Shown here one piece after another: positions 5,119 through 5,905 of a DNA stretch of 5,905 nt. Source of the stretch: Kiritimatiellia bacterium. Lineage in GTDB: Bacteria; Verrucomicrobiota; Kiritimatiellia; RFP12; UBA1067. How positions within the stretch are numbered: the stretch's first letter is position 1; each line of letters starts with the position of its first letter. The position numbers and the translations under genes are program-made. The notes beneath the pieces are model-generated. The model searched no databases. It was not told where the DNA came from and saw nothing but the letters and a program-made list of their open reading frames with translations. The DNA is taken from the NCBI GenBank assembly GCA_017411125.1, contig JAFPNP010000315.1, positions 1 through 5,905 on the forward strand, given 5' to 3'.

Positions 5119-5905
5119 GTGGTTATTCATCATTTCAACCGGATTATCCGCAACAAGTGGGTCTGGGGCGTTTTCGCGGTTTTGATTTCGGCGTTTTTCG
5201 CGTTTGATTTCATATTAGACGGGCGCGGCGGCGATTCAAGGCAGGATGGCGCCGGGAGGCTGGCGAACGAGACCGTCACCGCAGAGCGTTTCAGCGCGTG
5301 CAGACGCGACGTGCTTACGGAAATGCGCCTTCAGTACGGGCGCGAACTGCCGATAAAGTCCGATTCGCTCAACCGCGAGGCGTGGTCGCGTATCGGCATG
5401 TTGAAAGTCGCCGAGGATATGCATCTCACCGCTTCTGACGACGATGTGCGCACTGCGGTGGTTTCGTCCTTCCCTGACGGCAAGGGCGGAATCAACGTGA
5501 TGCAGTACCGCGAGACGTGCGCCAGGGCGGAAATGACGCCGGAGCAGTTCGAGGCGTTCATTCGCCGCCAGATCGCGCTCGCCCGCGTGCGCAGAGTGGC
5601 GGCGACGGCGAACTGGGTCTCGCCCCTCGAGGTTTCCAGCGAGGTGCGTGACGGCGGCGACAAGATAACGGTGCGCATCGCCACGTTCCAGCACAAGAAC
5701 GCAGCTGCGGTGAAACTTGACGACGCATCGCTGAAGTCTTATTACGAGGCCAACACCAATTCGCTCGCCCTGCCGGATCTCGTCGCTGTAAAGTACGTGA
5801 AGGTTCCTGCGGACGCACCTGATCGCCTTGCCAAGTTCAAGATAACGGAGGACGAGCTCAAGACGTATTTCGACGATGTGGGCGATCGCTTTGGAACGAA
5901 CGCCG
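5119..5905 (+). CDS. Membrane-anchored SurA-N/PpiD-like periplasmic foldase, 3' end outside the window
   Basis: The reading frame is open from the GTG at 5119 to the window end (262 codons). The N-terminus (HHFNRIIRNKWVWG, residues 4-17) is a short basic cytoplasmic segment, followed by one membrane helix (about 14-33, WVWGVFAVLISAFFAFDFIL). The remainder would face the periplasm. Residues about 50-170 are helical and charged like the SurA N-terminal chaperone domain. A later YYEANTNSLALPDLVAVKYVKV (about 213-234; key residues YY, N, LP and V-KYV-V) matches the linker of PpiD/SurA-like proteins before the rotamase part. Any parvulin-type prolyl isomerase domain would lie beyond the window. 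The family normally helps fold outer-membrane and secreted proteins, which fits the secreted FecR protein 56 bases upstream and the lipoprotein genes before it. The alternative is a catalytically inactive chaperone of the same fold. Confidence 0.82.
   Translation, partial: MVIHHFNRIIRNKWVWGVFAVLISAFFAFDFILDGRGGDSRQDGAGRLANETVTAERFSACRRDVLTEMRLQYGRELPIKSDSLNREAWSRIGMLKVAEDMHLTASDDDVRTAVVSSFPDGKGGINVMQYRETCARAEMTPEQFEAFIRRQIALARVRRVAATANWVSPLEVSSEVRDGGDKITVRIATFQHKNAAAVKLDDASLKSYYEANTNSLALPDLVAVKYVKVPADAPDRLAKFKITEDELKTYFDDVGDRFGTNA

Noticed and set aside
1..5905. tRNA, rRNA, CRISPR arrays or insertion sequences
   Set aside because: I saw no cloverleaf-like sequence, regularly spaced direct repeats, transposase motifs or terminal inverted repeats. 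Nearly all of the window is accounted for by coding sequence.

Overview
This 5.9-kb window is GC-rich and densely coding. I read eight protein genes in it and no RNA gene, mobile element or CRISPR array. The style suggests a Gram-negative bacterium of the PVC group, perhaps Kiritimatiellota or Lentisphaerota. Supporting signs are a TraR/DksA-lspA pair, an Lgt with a GCCYG-type signature, a secreted FecR-domain protein with a Pro/Ala/Glu/Lys tail, and a membrane-anchored SurA/PpiD-like chaperone. The taxonomy is inferred from recalled gene styles, not from a search.

Layout. Bases 3-1598 (+) hold a tightly packed, overlapping run: a TraR/DksA-type zinc-finger regulator (probably begun upstream of the window), lspA (signal peptidase II, GTG start) and a very short miaA (tRNA A37 dimethylallyltransferase, GTG start). 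Bases 1611-2618 (-) hold a PP-loop tRNA thiolase-like gene that converges on miaA with only 12 bp between them. Bases 2637-5905 (+) hold a second rightward run: a small, probably exported protein of 108 aa, lgt (stop and start overlap as TGATG), a FecR-domain protein, and the first 262 codons of a SurA-N/PpiD-like foldase that leaves the window.

How the genes fit together. Lgt and LspA perform the first two steps of lipoprotein maturation, and the FecR protein and SurA-like chaperone also act in the envelope. MiaA and the PP-loop enzyme probably both modify the tRNA anticodon loop (position 37, and probably a thio-uridine). The two + strand runs are separated by the single leftward gene. The start codons of that gene and the small exported protein are 18 bp apart, and each has its best promoter-like sequence inside the other's coding region.

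I do not see a clearly new multi-gene system. The points most worth checking are the roughly 70-residue gap in MiaA, the interlocked divergent promoters with a possibly leaderless thiolase mRNA, the small protein coupled to lgt, and the non-canonical active-site signature of Lgt.
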